In this document: piece by piece, positions 1 to 6,955 of the stretch
How positions within the stretch are numbered: the first letter of the stretch is position 1
How the letters are laid out: every line of letters starts with the position of its first letter
Assembly: GCA_002483425.1 (NCBI GenBank)
Contig: DLHW01000027.1
Span: 19,019-33,372, forward strand
From: Methylococcaceae bacterium UBA7658
GTDB lineage: Bacteria; Pseudomonadota; Gammaproteobacteria; Methylococcales; Methylomonadaceae
Direction: 5' to 3'
DNA length: 14,354 nucleotides
The notes under the pieces: generated by a model
What the model was told of the DNA's origin: nothing
Database searches by the model: none
What the model saw: the letters and a program-made list of their open reading frames with translations, nothing else
Made by a program: the position numbers and the translations under genes

Positions 1-606
1 GTTCTTAAGATAATTATATCCCGTGGTATCGGCGGACGAGGTTACCAGCAACCTGAAAACATTATCCCAACTCGCGTCATAAGCCTGCATCCATTTCCTC
101 ATTATCCGCAAAACTTCTACGAAACGGGCGTTAACGCCTGCTTGTGCAAAACTCCTCTGGGTTTAAATCCTATTTTAGCGGGTCTAAAGCATATCAACAG
201 ACTGGAGCAAATTTTGGCGAGGGCCGAATGGAACAGTAACTCCGGTATTCAAGAGGGCATTATGCTCGATTTTAACAACCGTGTGATCGAAGGCACGATG
301 ACCAACCTTTTTTATGTCAAAAACGATATCGTATACACTGCCGATCTAACGTACTCAGGTGTTAAAGGGATTATAAGGTCCATCTTAATTAAGCTGCTGA
401 TGGAAAATAATCGTCAGGTGGTCGAACATAACTTTGATAAGGCCACATTGTCGACAGCCGATGAAGTCTTTGTATGTAACTCAATTATAGGTATATGGCC
501 TGTCAAAAAAATTGATTCCACACATTATCGGGTAGGGGAAATAACCCGTCAGCTTCAAAATTGGCTGACGCAATTGAAGGGAAAGGAGGTTGAACATGCG
601 TCGTAA
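1..606 (+). CDS. pabC: Aminodeoxychorismate lyase (5'-truncated by window edge)
   Basis: This is a PLP-dependent fold-type IV lyase that turns 4-amino-4-deoxychorismate into p-aminobenzoate and pyruvate for folate synthesis in the cytosol. The frame is open from base 1, so the N-terminal third lies outside the window. An in-frame TTG at 142 is internal and is not the start. Visible family marks are the ISRGIGGRGY segment (about bases 19-48) and GLKHINRLEQ, whose Lys at 187-189 should be the PLP-binding lysine. Further marks are VIEGTMTNLF, where the Glu-x-x-x-x-Asn contacts the cofactor, and the late VCNSIIGIWPV segment. The gene overlaps the start of mltG by 11 bases and heads the pabC-mltG-tmk-holB cluster known from many gammaproteobacteria. 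A branched-chain aminotransferase is the main alternative. The neighbours and the RGxGGRGY motif favour PabC. Confidence 0.93.
   Translation, partial: VLKIIISRGIGGRGYQQPENIIPTRVISLHPFPHYPQNFYETGVNACLCKTPLGLNPILAGLKHINRLEQILARAEWNSNSGIQEGIMLDFNNRVIEGTMTNLFYVKNDIVYTADLTYSGVKGIIRSILIKLLMENNRQVVEHNFDKATLSTADEVFVCNSIIGIWPVKKIDSTHYRVGEITRQLQNWLTQLKGKEVEHAS
582..590 (+). promoter_or_regulatory. Strong ribosome binding site that fixes the mltG start
   Basis: AAAGGAGGT at 582-590 is a near-perfect match to the anti-Shine-Dalgarno sequence. It sits 5 bases before the ATG at 596, inside the 3' end of pabC. It selects ATG 596 over the in-frame TTG at 590, which overlaps the end of the site. Confidence 0.85.
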
Positions 607-1591
607 ACTATTCTTTGTGTTAACCTTGTTTTTTTTTATAGCCGCAGGTTATTTCATCTTGGCGTATAAAAACGCGGTTAGCAAACCGGTCATACAAAAT
701 ACATTACTGTTAGAAATTGAAAAAGGCGATTCATTTACTAAAATAACTCGAAAATTAATTACTCAAGGCGCAACAATCGACCCGTTATGGTTTAAGGTTA
801 TCGCTTATGGGCAGAATGTTATGAATAAACTGAAAGCCGGTGAGTACGAACTAACGCCGAATTTATCGATGCCGCAAATATTAACGATGTTTGCCGAGGG
901 TAAATCCAAAAAGTATTCGATTACTTTTCCTGAAGGGTGGCACTTTAAAGAAGTTTTAGAAGAACTCAAAAATAATTCAAATATAAAAAAAACATTAACC
1001 TCATTAGCGCTCAATGAAGTTCCGGGATTAATCGGCATGGCTGGAACAAATCCGGAAGGCTGGATTTTTCCTGATACTTATTACTTCGAAAAAAATGCAA
1101 CCGACAGTTCGATATTGCAGAGGGCGTATCACAAAATGCAATCTGTATTGGCGGAAGAATGGCAAAATAAAGCGCCAAACCTGCCCTATAAAACACCTTA
1201 TGAAGCACTCATTATGGCTTCAATTGTGGAAAAAGAGACCGGCGCTCCTCACGAACGGCCGATGATTGCGGGAGTATTTACCCGGAGGCTTGAAAAAGGC
1301 ATGCTGCTGCAAACCGATCCAACCGTTATTTACGGCATGGGCGACCAATACAAAGGTAATATAAGAGCTTCCGATCTTACCGCACCGACACCTTACAACA
1401 CCTATGTGATACAAGGCCTGCCGCCGACTCCGATCGCCATGCCGGGCCGGGAAGCTATCCGCGCCGCATTAAACCCCGATAAGGCCGATAAACTCTATTT
1501 TGTGGCAAAAGGGGACGGTAGCCATCAGTTTTCCGCCACGGTATCCGAACATAATAGAGCCGTTAATCTCTTTCAAAAGCATAAACGATGA
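596..1591 (+). CDS. mltG: Endolytic murein transglycosylase MltG (YceG family)
   Basis: MltG is an inner-membrane lytic transglycosylase that cuts nascent glycan strands and is thought to terminate peptidoglycan polymerisation. The protein is 331 aa, close to the family's usual length. It has a short basic N-terminus, one membrane anchor at about residues 4-25, and a periplasmic part with a LysM-like region (LLEIEKGDSFTKI onward, LKAGEYEL). The YceG catalytic domain follows. The signature is YEALIMASIVEKET, in which Glu212 (codon 1229-1231) is the expected catalytic acid, followed by LLQTDPTVIYG and TPYNTY. The C-terminal half also carries PNPEGWIFP-like (TNPEGWIFPDTYY) and LPPTPIAMPG segments typical of the family. 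ATG 596 is chosen because of the strong ribosome binding site just before it. Its TGA overlaps the tmk ATG (ATGA at 1588-1591), so the two are probably translationally coupled. Confidence 0.95.
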   Translation: MRRKLFFVLTLFFFIAAGYFILAYKNAVSKPVIQNTLLLEIEKGDSFTKITRKLITQGATIDPLWFKVIAYGQNVMNKLKAGEYELTPNLSMPQILTMFAEGKSKKYSITFPEGWHFKEVLEELKNNSNIKKTLTSLALNEVPGLIGMAGTNPEGWIFPDTYYFEKNATDSSILQRAYHKMQSVLAEEWQNKAPNLPYKTPYEALIMASIVEKETGAPHERPMIAGVFTRRLEKGMLLQTDPTVIYGMGDQYKGNIRASDLTAPTPYNTYVIQGLPPTPIAMPGREAIRAALNPDKADKLYFVAKGDGSHQFSATVSEHNRAVNLFQKHKR

Positions 1592-2223
1592 GTAACAAAA
1601 AAGGGAAATTCATTACGTTAGAGGGCGGGGAAGGGGTAGGTAAGTCGACCAATGTGCCTTTTATCAAACATTATATTGAAGCCAGAGGCGTTAACGTCGT
1701 TACAACCCGTGAACCGGGCGGAACATCTTTGGCCGAAAAAATACGTGATTTACTATTACAGCGGCACGATGAAGCGTTAACAAAAGAAGCCGAAATCTTA
1801 CTGGTTTTCGCCGCAAGAGCACAACATCTCAATCAGGTTATCAAGCCGGCATTGGCGCAAGGTTCCTGGGTGTTATGTGACCGTTTCACCGATGCAACCT
1901 ATGCTTACCAAGGCGGCGGACGCGGCATAGAATCGGATGCTATTAACTGGCTTCAACGATTTGTACAAAACGATTTAAGTCCCGATTTAACCTTATTATT
2001 GGATTTGCCGGTAGCAGCGGGCATGGCTAGAGCTAAAAATAGAGGAGGGGAGGCAGACCGTTTCGAGGCGGAGCAAATTCAATTTTTCGAACAAGTTCGC
2101 AGCAATTATCTGCACTTGGCGGCTGCATTTCCCGGACGGATAAAACTTATCGAAGCAAATCGCTCCTTAGAAACCGTTCAGCAGGAAATGGCTAAGCACA
2201 TCGATATTATGCTGGAAAAATGA
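1588..2223 (+). CDS. tmk: Thymidylate kinase
   Basis: Thymidylate kinase phosphorylates dTMP to dTDP with ATP, an essential step for both de novo and salvage dTTP supply. The protein is 211 aa, standard for bacterial TMPK. The P-loop is GGEGVGKST at residues 13-21. TREPGGT (40-46) binds the substrate phosphate region, and DRFTDATYAYQGGGR (98-112) is the DR[FY] motif region. A LID-like stretch with basic residues lies at about 147-160 (RAKNRGGEADRFE). The start ATG overlaps the mltG stop and the stop overlaps the holB start, each by ATGA. There is no obvious independent ribosome binding site, so coupling with mltG is likely. Nothing in the sequence looks degenerate. Confidence 0.96.
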   Translation: MSNKKGKFITLEGGEGVGKSTNVPFIKHYIEARGVNVVTTREPGGTSLAEKIRDLLLQRHDEALTKEAEILLVFAARAQHLNQVIKPALAQGSWVLCDRFTDATYAYQGGGRGIESDAINWLQRFVQNDLSPDLTLLLDLPVAAGMARAKNRGGEADRFEAEQIQFFEQVRSNYLHLAAAFPGRIKLIEANRSLETVQQEMAKHIDIMLEK

Positions 2224-3212
2224 CGCGCGGCACTTCATTACTTCCTTGGCAGAAAAGTCATTGGGAACTGCTTTGCAAATACCTGCGCTACGACCGCATT
2301 CCGCAAGCATTACTGATCACAGGCGCGGCTGGGTCCGGGAAACACTTGCTCGCAGGGCAATTCGCTTCGGCTTTATTATGCTCCAATCGCACTAATGATG
2401 GAGTATCTTGCGGTAATTGCCGAAGTTGTTTACTTATCAAATCGGACACGCACCCCGATTTATTCAATATACAACCGGGTGATGATAAAACCACTATTTC
2501 CGTAACCCAAATACGCTCAATAATTTCCGATACCTGTTTAAAGCCTCAATTTGGAGGCTATCGCATTATTATCATTGCCCCGGCCGACGCCATGACCTTA
2601 GCGGCCGCGAACGCATTTTTAAAGTGTCTGGAAGAACCCGCTGAACGGACAGTGTTTTTGTTGTTAACCAACAAAGCGACTAAACTTCCTGCTACGATCA
2701 TAAGCCGTTGCCAGCGTATAGTAATCAGCCTAGCTGACAGAATGTCGGTACAGGCTTATATCGAAAGCAAAAACGCCAGCGAAAACACCGGAACACTCGC
2801 AAACTTATTAATGAGTTCGATAATAGACACTCATCAACTTGGTAACAATGCGATGTTAAAACAACGTTCCGAATGCTACGAAGATTGGTTGTCGATTGCA
2901 AAAAGTACCGCGCATCCGGTTCTGGTTTCTGAAAAATGGCTTAAAATTCAAGAAACAACTTTAATGAATTGGCTTGTTTCATGGGTTACCGATCTGATTA
3001 AATGTGTGTTTAATCTAAATAACCCAGGATTGATTAATACGGACATGCTGTGTTCGTTACAGGACATAGCAAGGAACCTGTCATTAAAACCACTTTTTGA
3101 ATTATACGATTTGTTAATTGCAAGCAGACAACGCATCGATACACAAGTGAATTATCAATTAATGCTAGAAGAAATTCTTGTAAAATGGCAACAAATTAAC
3201 GCGAGATACTGA
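2220..3212 (+). CDS. holB: DNA polymerase III subunit delta'
   Basis: This is the delta' subunit of the clamp loader, which helps place the beta sliding clamp on DNA. The protein is 330 aa, normal for the subunit. It has an AAA+ N-terminal module with a P-loop-like GAAGSGKH (35-42) and a zinc-binding cysteine set (Cys54, Cys64, Cys67, Cys70). LEEP (about 137-140) and the SRC motif at 162-164 provide the arginine finger expected of delta'. The C-terminal third is helical and poorly conserved, as usual. The Walker A lysine (Lys41) is kept, but the following Ser/Thr is His, so ATP use by this subunit is doubtful, as in better studied delta' proteins. The gene starts inside the tmk stop and ends one base before pilZ. 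Confidence 0.94.
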   Translation: MTRGTSLLPWQKSHWELLCKYLRYDRIPQALLITGAAGSGKHLLAGQFASALLCSNRTNDGVSCGNCRSCLLIKSDTHPDLFNIQPGDDKTTISVTQIRSIISDTCLKPQFGGYRIIIIAPADAMTLAAANAFLKCLEEPAERTVFLLLTNKATKLPATIISRCQRIVISLADRMSVQAYIESKNASENTGTLANLLMSSIIDTHQLGNNAMLKQRSECYEDWLSIAKSTAHPVLVSEKWLKIQETTLMNWLVSWVTDLIKCVFNLNNPGLINTDMLCSLQDIARNLSLKPLFELYDLLIASRQRIDTQVNYQLMLEEILVKWQQINARY

Positions 3213-3213
3213 C

Positions 3214-3558
3214 ATGGCGGAAGCATCACCCCGGCAGGGGATATTATCTATATCGATTAAAGATAAGAACACCTTATATCAAGCCTATATGCCTTTTGTG
3301 ATCAATGGCGGTTTGTTCATACCGACTGATCGCGAATATCAAATGGGACAAGAGGTTTTTATGTTGCTCAATTTGATGGAAGAACCCGAGCGGCTGCCGA
3401 TAGCCGGTAAGGTCGTTTGGAAAACGCCGCCCGGCGCCGGTTACCGTACTTGCGGTATTGGAATTCAATTCAGCGATCAGGACGGCGGTTTGGCACGTAG
3501 TAAAATTGAAAATTATCTGGCCGGCCATGCGGGCGAGCGATCAACGCACACAATGTAA
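3214..3558 (+). CDS. pilZ: PilZ domain protein, type IV pilus biogenesis type
   Basis: This is a 114-aa single-domain protein of the canonical PilZ type, which in Pseudomonas and Xanthomonas is needed for type IV pilus assembly and works with FimX and PilB. The sequence shows the beta-barrel core: FVINGGLFIPT, GQEVFMLLNLM, LPIAGKVVWKTP and CGIGIQFSD. The N-terminal RxxxR arginine pair that binds cyclic di-GMP is not present, and the usual D/NxSxxG position reads NGGLF. Both match the founding PilZ, which does not bind the nucleotide. The position between holB and tatD is the classic locus for this gene. It starts 1 base after the holB stop and ends 5 bases before tatD, so it is part of the same operon. 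No other pilus gene lies in the window. Confidence 0.9.
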   Translation: MAEASPRQGILSISIKDKNTLYQAYMPFVINGGLFIPTDREYQMGQEVFMLLNLMEEPERLPIAGKVVWKTPPGAGYRTCGIGIQFSDQDGGLARSKIENYLAGHAGERSTHTM

Positions 3559-3563
3559 ACATT

Positions 3564-4337
3564 ATGCTAATTGATTCGCACTGTCATTTAGATCGTATCG
3601 ATCTTAAACCGTATCACAACGATTTTGCCGTTTTTATGTCGGAGGCTAAGCAAAATCAAATCGAACATTTATTGACAATAGCTATCGATTTGGAATCTTA
3701 TCCTGACATGATGGCGCTGGTCGCGGATTATCCGCAAATCTCCGTGACTGTAGGCGTTCATCCGAATGTACAAAACGGTAAAGAACCGTCGGCCGACGAA
3801 CTTGCCAAGTTGGGACGTTCAAAAAAAGTGATCGGAATAGGCGAAACCGGCTTGGATTATTATCGTAACGGCGGCGATCTAGAGTGGCAGCAACAAAGGT
3901 TTAGAAATCATATCGAAGCCGCTAGAATTCTGAAGAAACCGTTGGTCATACACACCCGCGACGCCAAATCGGATACGCTTAGAATACTACGGGAACAAAA
4001 TGCACAAGATATTGGCGGCATTATCCATTGTTTTACCGAAGATTGGGAGTTTGCCGAAGCAGCGTTGGACTTAGGATTTTATATCTCTTTTTCCGGTATT
4101 GTGACCTTTAACAACGCCAAAACAATCCAAGCCGTCGCCCAAAAAGTTCCGTTTGACCGGTTTTTAATTGAAACCGATTCGCCTTATTTGGCACCGGTTC
4201 CGCACCGCGGTAAACCGAATTATCCGGTATACGTGCGTTATGTCGCCGAATGTATAGCGGATCTTAGAGGTTTATCGTTCAACGCAATCGCTGATCAGTC
4301 GACCGATAATTTTTATAGATTGTTCAATATTAATTAA
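3564..4337 (+). CDS. TatD-family metal-dependent hydrolase (YcfH type)
   Basis: This is a TIM-barrel metallohydrolase of the TatD family, whose members act as metal-dependent DNases. The natural substrate of the YcfH branch is less certain. The protein is 257 aa, full length. Metal ligands are visible in order: His6 and His8 (DSHCHLD), Glu94 (GETGLDYY), His130 (VIHTRDA), His155 (IIHCFT) and Asp205 (ETDSPYLAP). The start at 3564 follows the pilZ stop by 5 bases, without a strong ribosome binding site. It is the last gene of the + strand operon and converges on lolD. The E. coli neighbour at the matching place is ycfH rather than tatD itself, which supports the YcfH label. Confidence 0.93.
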   Translation: MLIDSHCHLDRIDLKPYHNDFAVFMSEAKQNQIEHLLTIAIDLESYPDMMALVADYPQISVTVGVHPNVQNGKEPSADELAKLGRSKKVIGIGETGLDYYRNGGDLEWQQQRFRNHIEAARILKKPLVIHTRDAKSDTLRILREQNAQDIGGIIHCFTEDWEFAEAALDLGFYISFSGIVTFNNAKTIQAVAQKVPFDRFLIETDSPYLAPVPHRGKPNYPVYVRYVAECIADLRGLSFNAIADQSTDNFYRLFNIN

Positions 4338-4351
4338 AACATATGACTTCG

Positions 4352-4367
4352 CATAATGTATATTATG
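4352..4367. repeat. AT-rich inverted repeat downstream of tatD
   Basis: CATAAT (4352-4357) and ATTATG (4362-4367) form a perfect 6-bp inverted repeat with a 4-base spacer, 14 bases after the tatD stop. It is too AT-rich to be a confident terminator. It could be a weak hairpin in the tatD mRNA tail, and nothing else in the 115-base convergent gap explains it. Confidence 0.3.
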
Positions 4368-4409
4368 TTAAATAATAAAGAAAGTAAGTTATTATTGTAA
4401 AAAGCCTAT

Positions 4410-4434
4410 CGGTGCGCTGAAATCAGCGTTGCCG
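4410..4434 (-). terminator. Possible rho-independent terminator after lolD
   Basis: CGCTG at 4415-4419 pairs with CAGCG at 4424-4428 around an AAAT loop. The stem can extend with CGG 4410-4412 against CCG 4432-4434 across a small internal loop. Read on the - strand, the stem is followed within about 6 bases by a run of five T (complement of 4399-4403). That suits transcripts coming from lolD. On the + strand the following bases are not T-rich, so it would serve tatD poorly. Confidence 0.45.
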
Positions 4435-4452
4435 CCGCTTTAAAACCCAAAC

Positions 4453-5130
4453 TCATACAATTACCCCATCTTCCATATGCAATAGTCTCCCCATTTTTCC
4501 CGCTAGTTCATGGTCGTGCGTTACAATCAAAAAACTTACATTCAATTCCTGATTTAATTCCAGCATTAACTGAAACACATCTTCGGCGGTTTTGCTGTCC
4601 AGATTTCCGGTCGGTTCGTCGGCTAGCACTACATCCGGTTTATTGATTAAAGCCCTAGCAACCGCGGCACGTTGACGTTCGCCGCCCGATAGTTCGCCAG
4701 GTTTATGCTCGACGCGATGACCTAGACCAACTCTTTGCAATAAACGCGTCGCATCGTGTTTCGCTTCCGCAACCGTCTTGCCTCCAATTAATAACGGCAT
4801 GGCGACATTTTCAAGTACGGTGAATTCGCCTAATAAATGGTGAAATTGGTAAATAAAACCTAATGAACGGTTTCTCAACGCGGCCAGCTTAGCGGCGTTG
4901 ACGTTGTCTAGGTCGGTTCCGTTCAGTACTACTTTCCCGCCGGTGGGTTTTTCCAGTCCGCCTAATAAATGTAATAAGGTACTCTTACCTGAACCCGACG
5001 CTCCCATAATAGCAACGCGTTCGCCAGCATTGATTTTTAAATCGACGCCTTTTAATACTTCAACATCCAAGCCGCCTTGGGTATAGCGCATGGTTAAATT
5101 TTCGCACTGTAAAATAATTGAATTATTCAT
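4453..5130 (-). CDS. lolD: Lipoprotein-releasing system ATP-binding protein LolD
   Basis: This is the ATPase of the Lol ABC transporter, which extracts outer-membrane lipoproteins from the inner membrane and hands them to LolA. From the ATG at 5130 the protein is 225 aa, the usual LolD length. An in-frame upstream ATG (5205) would add 25 basic, unrelated residues inside the permease gene, so it is rejected. Walker A is GASGSGKST (43-51), the Q-loop is Gln95, the ABC signature is LSGGE (147-151), Walker B is VVLADEP (about 167-173) and the H-loop is His205. A purine-rich GGAAG lies upstream of the chosen start. The start overlaps the end of the permease gene by 8 bases, which implies coupled translation and a matched complex. 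Confidence 0.94.
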   Translation of the reverse strand: MNNSIILQCENLTMRYTQGGLDVEVLKGVDLKINAGERVAIMGASGSGKSTLLHLLGGLEKPTGGKVVLNGTDLDNVNAAKLAALRNRSLGFIYQFHHLLGEFTVLENVAMPLLIGGKTVAEAKHDATRLLQRVGLGHRVEHKPGELSGGERQRAAVARALINKPDVVLADEPTGNLDSKTAEDVFQLMLELNQELNVSFLIVTHDHELAGKMGRLLHMEDGVIV

Positions 5131-6370
5131 AGCGCAAAACTTCCGCAGGATTGACTTTCGACGCTTGCCAGGCCGGATAAAGGGTGGCCAGTAACGACAA
5201 GACAAAAGCCATCATGGCAATCGTTGTTACATCCGACCACATAAGTTTGGACGGTAAATCGCTGATATAATAGACATCTGCCGGTAAAAACCTGACTTTG
5301 AACGCTTTTTCAATATCGTTGACGATATTTCCAGCATTAAGGGCGAGCAAAACGCCGCCGAGCGTACCTAAAAAAGTCCCGACTACACCGATGATTGTGC
5401 CGAGCACTATGAAAATGCCCATGACCGAACCTGAAGTCAGCCCCTGTGTTTTCAGAATGGCAATGTCGCCGCGTTTATCGGTCACCACCATAACCAAGGT
5501 TGATACGATATTAAATGCCGCTACGGCTACGATAAGCAACAAGATAATGAACATCACGGTTTTTTCGGTTTTAATGGCTTTGAAAAAGTTTTCGTGCGCC
5601 ATCGTCCAGTCGCTGACGACATAATCGTTCGCAAGTTCATTGCTGAGTTGTTGAGTGATGTGCGGCGCATTAAAAACATCGTCGAGTTTAATCCGTAAGC
5701 CGGAAACGGCGTTTTCAAGCCGGAATAATTTAGCGGCATCGTCGATGTGGATCAGCGCCATGTTCCGGTCGTATTCATACATCCCGACTTTAAAGATTCC
5801 TATCACCGTAAACCGCCGCATTCTGGGGACAATACCGGCCGGAGTCGAATTAACTTGCGGACTGATGATCGTGATTTTATCGCCGGTAAAAGTCCCTAAA
5901 TATTTAGCCAGTTCCGCGCCTAAGACTATTCCATATTCGCCCGGAACCAAATGGCTTAAACTCCCCTCCTCCATGTGATTGGCAACTTCGGAAACTTTAG
6001 ATTCGCTTTCCGGCATAACACCGCTCAGCATAGTGCCGCTCACCCGTCGGTCCGCATTAATCATGACTTGGCCTTGAATAAAAGGGGCTGTGCCCACTAC
6101 ATGGGGGGTGTTTTTAACCCGGTTCTCCGCCTCCGGCCAATTTTCTAACTGGCCAAATTGCCCGGTTAACGTTGTGTGCGCGGTCATGCCGAGAATTCGT
6201 TGCCGAAGTTCCGCCTCAAAACCGTTCATTACCGATAACACCGTAATCAAAGCGGTAACACCCAAAGCAATACCGAGAACGGATGTCAAGGTTATAAAGG
6301 AAATGAATTGGGTGCGCCGCTTTGCCCGGGTGTAACGCAATCCGATATAAAAAACAAGAGGTTTAAACAT
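5123..6370 (-). CDS. Lipoprotein-releasing system permease, LolC/LolE family (LolF-like)
   Basis: This is the membrane subunit of the LolCDE-type lipoprotein exporter. The protein is 415 aa with the family plan. TM1 lies at about 22-47, followed by a large periplasmic domain to about 268, and then TM2 (272-296), TM3 (313-345) and TM4 (380-400). Conserved stretches include LSVMNGFE, FNIVSTLVM and the coupling segment DKRGDIAILKTQG. It mixes features of both E. coli permeases. VSGLRIKLDDVFNA, the TM2-coupling segment and FLPADVYYISDLPSKL resemble LolE, while the MALIHIDDA region and the C-terminal LRYE resemble LolC. Only one permease gene accompanies lolD, so a homodimeric LolF2D2 exporter is likely. 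The gene lies 21 bases after fur on the same strand. No Shine-Dalgarno is visible before ATG 6370. Confidence 0.9.
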   Translation of the reverse strand: MFKPLVFYIGLRYTRAKRRTQFISFITLTSVLGIALGVTALITVLSVMNGFEAELRQRILGMTAHTTLTGQFGQLENWPEAENRVKNTPHVVGTAPFIQGQVMINADRRVSGTMLSGVMPESESKVSEVANHMEEGSLSHLVPGEYGIVLGAELAKYLGTFTGDKITIISPQVNSTPAGIVPRMRRFTVIGIFKVGMYEYDRNMALIHIDDAAKLFRLENAVSGLRIKLDDVFNAPHITQQLSNELANDYVVSDWTMAHENFFKAIKTEKTVMFIILLLIVAVAAFNIVSTLVMVVTDKRGDIAILKTQGLTSGSVMGIFIVLGTIIGVVGTFLGTLGGVLLALNAGNIVNDIEKAFKVRFLPADVYYISDLPSKLMWSDVTTIAMMAFVLSLLATLYPAWQASKVNPAEVLRYE

Positions 6371-6391
6371 GAAAACTGAAAAAAATAATAA

Positions 6392-6808
6392 TCAGGATTT
6401 TTTGCATTTCGGACAAAAACCGTAAAGATAAAGTCCGTGCGCGGTTAAATCATAGCCCAGCCGTTCGGCAATTTTCTTTTGCTGGGATTCGATAAACTCA
6501 TCCGAGAATTCATCGACTTTCCCGCACTTAATGCAGAGAATATGATCGTGATGATCGCCGTCGGACAACTCGAAAACCGAATTGCCGCCTTCAAAATGAT
6601 GACGTGTTACTAACCCTGCGGCCTCGAATTGCGTTAAAACACGATAGACTGTCGCAAGCCCTATGTCTTCATCTTCGCTAAGCAATATCTTATAAACTTG
6701 CTCCGCCGTTAGATGTCTGTCGGTCGCTTGATTTTCAAGAATTTGCAAAATTTTGACCCTGGGCAAGGTCACTTTAAGACCGGCATTCCGTAGATCGTGA
6801 GTTTCCAC
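6392..6808 (-). CDS. fur: Ferric uptake regulator Fur
   Basis: Fur is an Fe(II)-sensing dimeric repressor of iron uptake genes. I place the start at the GTG at 6808, not the in-frame TTG at 6820, because a GGAG lies 6 bases before the GTG. The resulting 138-aa protein begins METHDLRNAGLKVTLPR, which aligns with the E. coli N-terminus. The winged-helix DNA-binding half includes IGLATVYRVLTQFEAAGLV (49-67). Metal-site residues are seen at His32, HHDH (86-89), Cys92 and Cys95. A C-terminal pair Cys132/Cys135 (FCPKCKK) replaces the histidine-rich tail of E. coli. It is divergent from bamE and is followed by the Lol genes on the same strand, which may share its transcript. Zur and PerR paralogues are less likely given the close match to the Fur N-terminus and the fur-bamE arrangement. 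Confidence 0.93.
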   Translation of the reverse strand: METHDLRNAGLKVTLPRVKILQILENQATDRHLTAEQVYKILLSEDEDIGLATVYRVLTQFEAAGLVTRHHFEGGNSVFELSDGDHHDHILCIKCGKVDEFSDEFIESQQKKIAERLGYDLTAHGLYLYGFCPKCKKS

Positions 6809-6814
6809 AGTTAT

Positions 6815-6818
6815 CTCC
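6815..6818 (-). promoter_or_regulatory. Ribosome binding site deciding the fur GTG start
   Basis: On the - strand GGAG (6818-6815) is followed after 6 bases by GTG (6808-6806). The competing TTG at 6820 overlaps this site, so it would have no binding site of its own. Confidence 0.7.
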
Positions 6819-6877
6819 AATCAACAAACGGGGATTCGATTAAGATGGTAATTGCACATTGTAGCCTTTTTTCCTGG

Positions 6878-6905
6878 TTCACGCTGAGCCGTATTATAGT
6901 ATTAT
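6878..6905 (+). promoter_or_regulatory. Overlapping divergent promoters of bamE (+) and fur (-)
   Basis: On the + strand TTCACG (6878-6883) and TATTAT (6900-6905), 16 bases apart, form a possible sigma70 promoter for bamE. On the - strand a perfect TATAAT (6898-6893) lies about 85 bases before the fur start, with only a weak -35 element. The same spot contains GATAAT (- strand, 6906-6901), which matches one half of a Fur box, while the rest of the 19-bp consensus matches poorly. Autoregulation by Fur is therefore possible but not shown. The whole 147-base gap between the two genes holds no other gene. Confidence 0.45.
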
Positions 6906-6955
6906 CTAAGAGCATCCTGTATGATTACATATTTTAAGGAATTCTCGCCCGAAAA

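Noticed and set aside
142..606. A separate 154-aa gene starting at TTG 142
   Set aside because: The frame is open from base 1 and carries the PabC motif RGIGGRGY upstream, so this is the 3' part of a gene that begins outside the window.
4352..4367. Fur box in the tatD/lolD gap
   Set aside because: The sequence is a palindrome of AT-rich character, but it lies between converging gene ends where an operator would have no promoter to control.
5131..5205. Upstream extension of lolD to an ATG at 5205
   Set aside because: The 25 extra residues are encoded antisense-free but within the permease C-terminus, are basic and unlike any LolD. The ATG at 5130 gives the family length.
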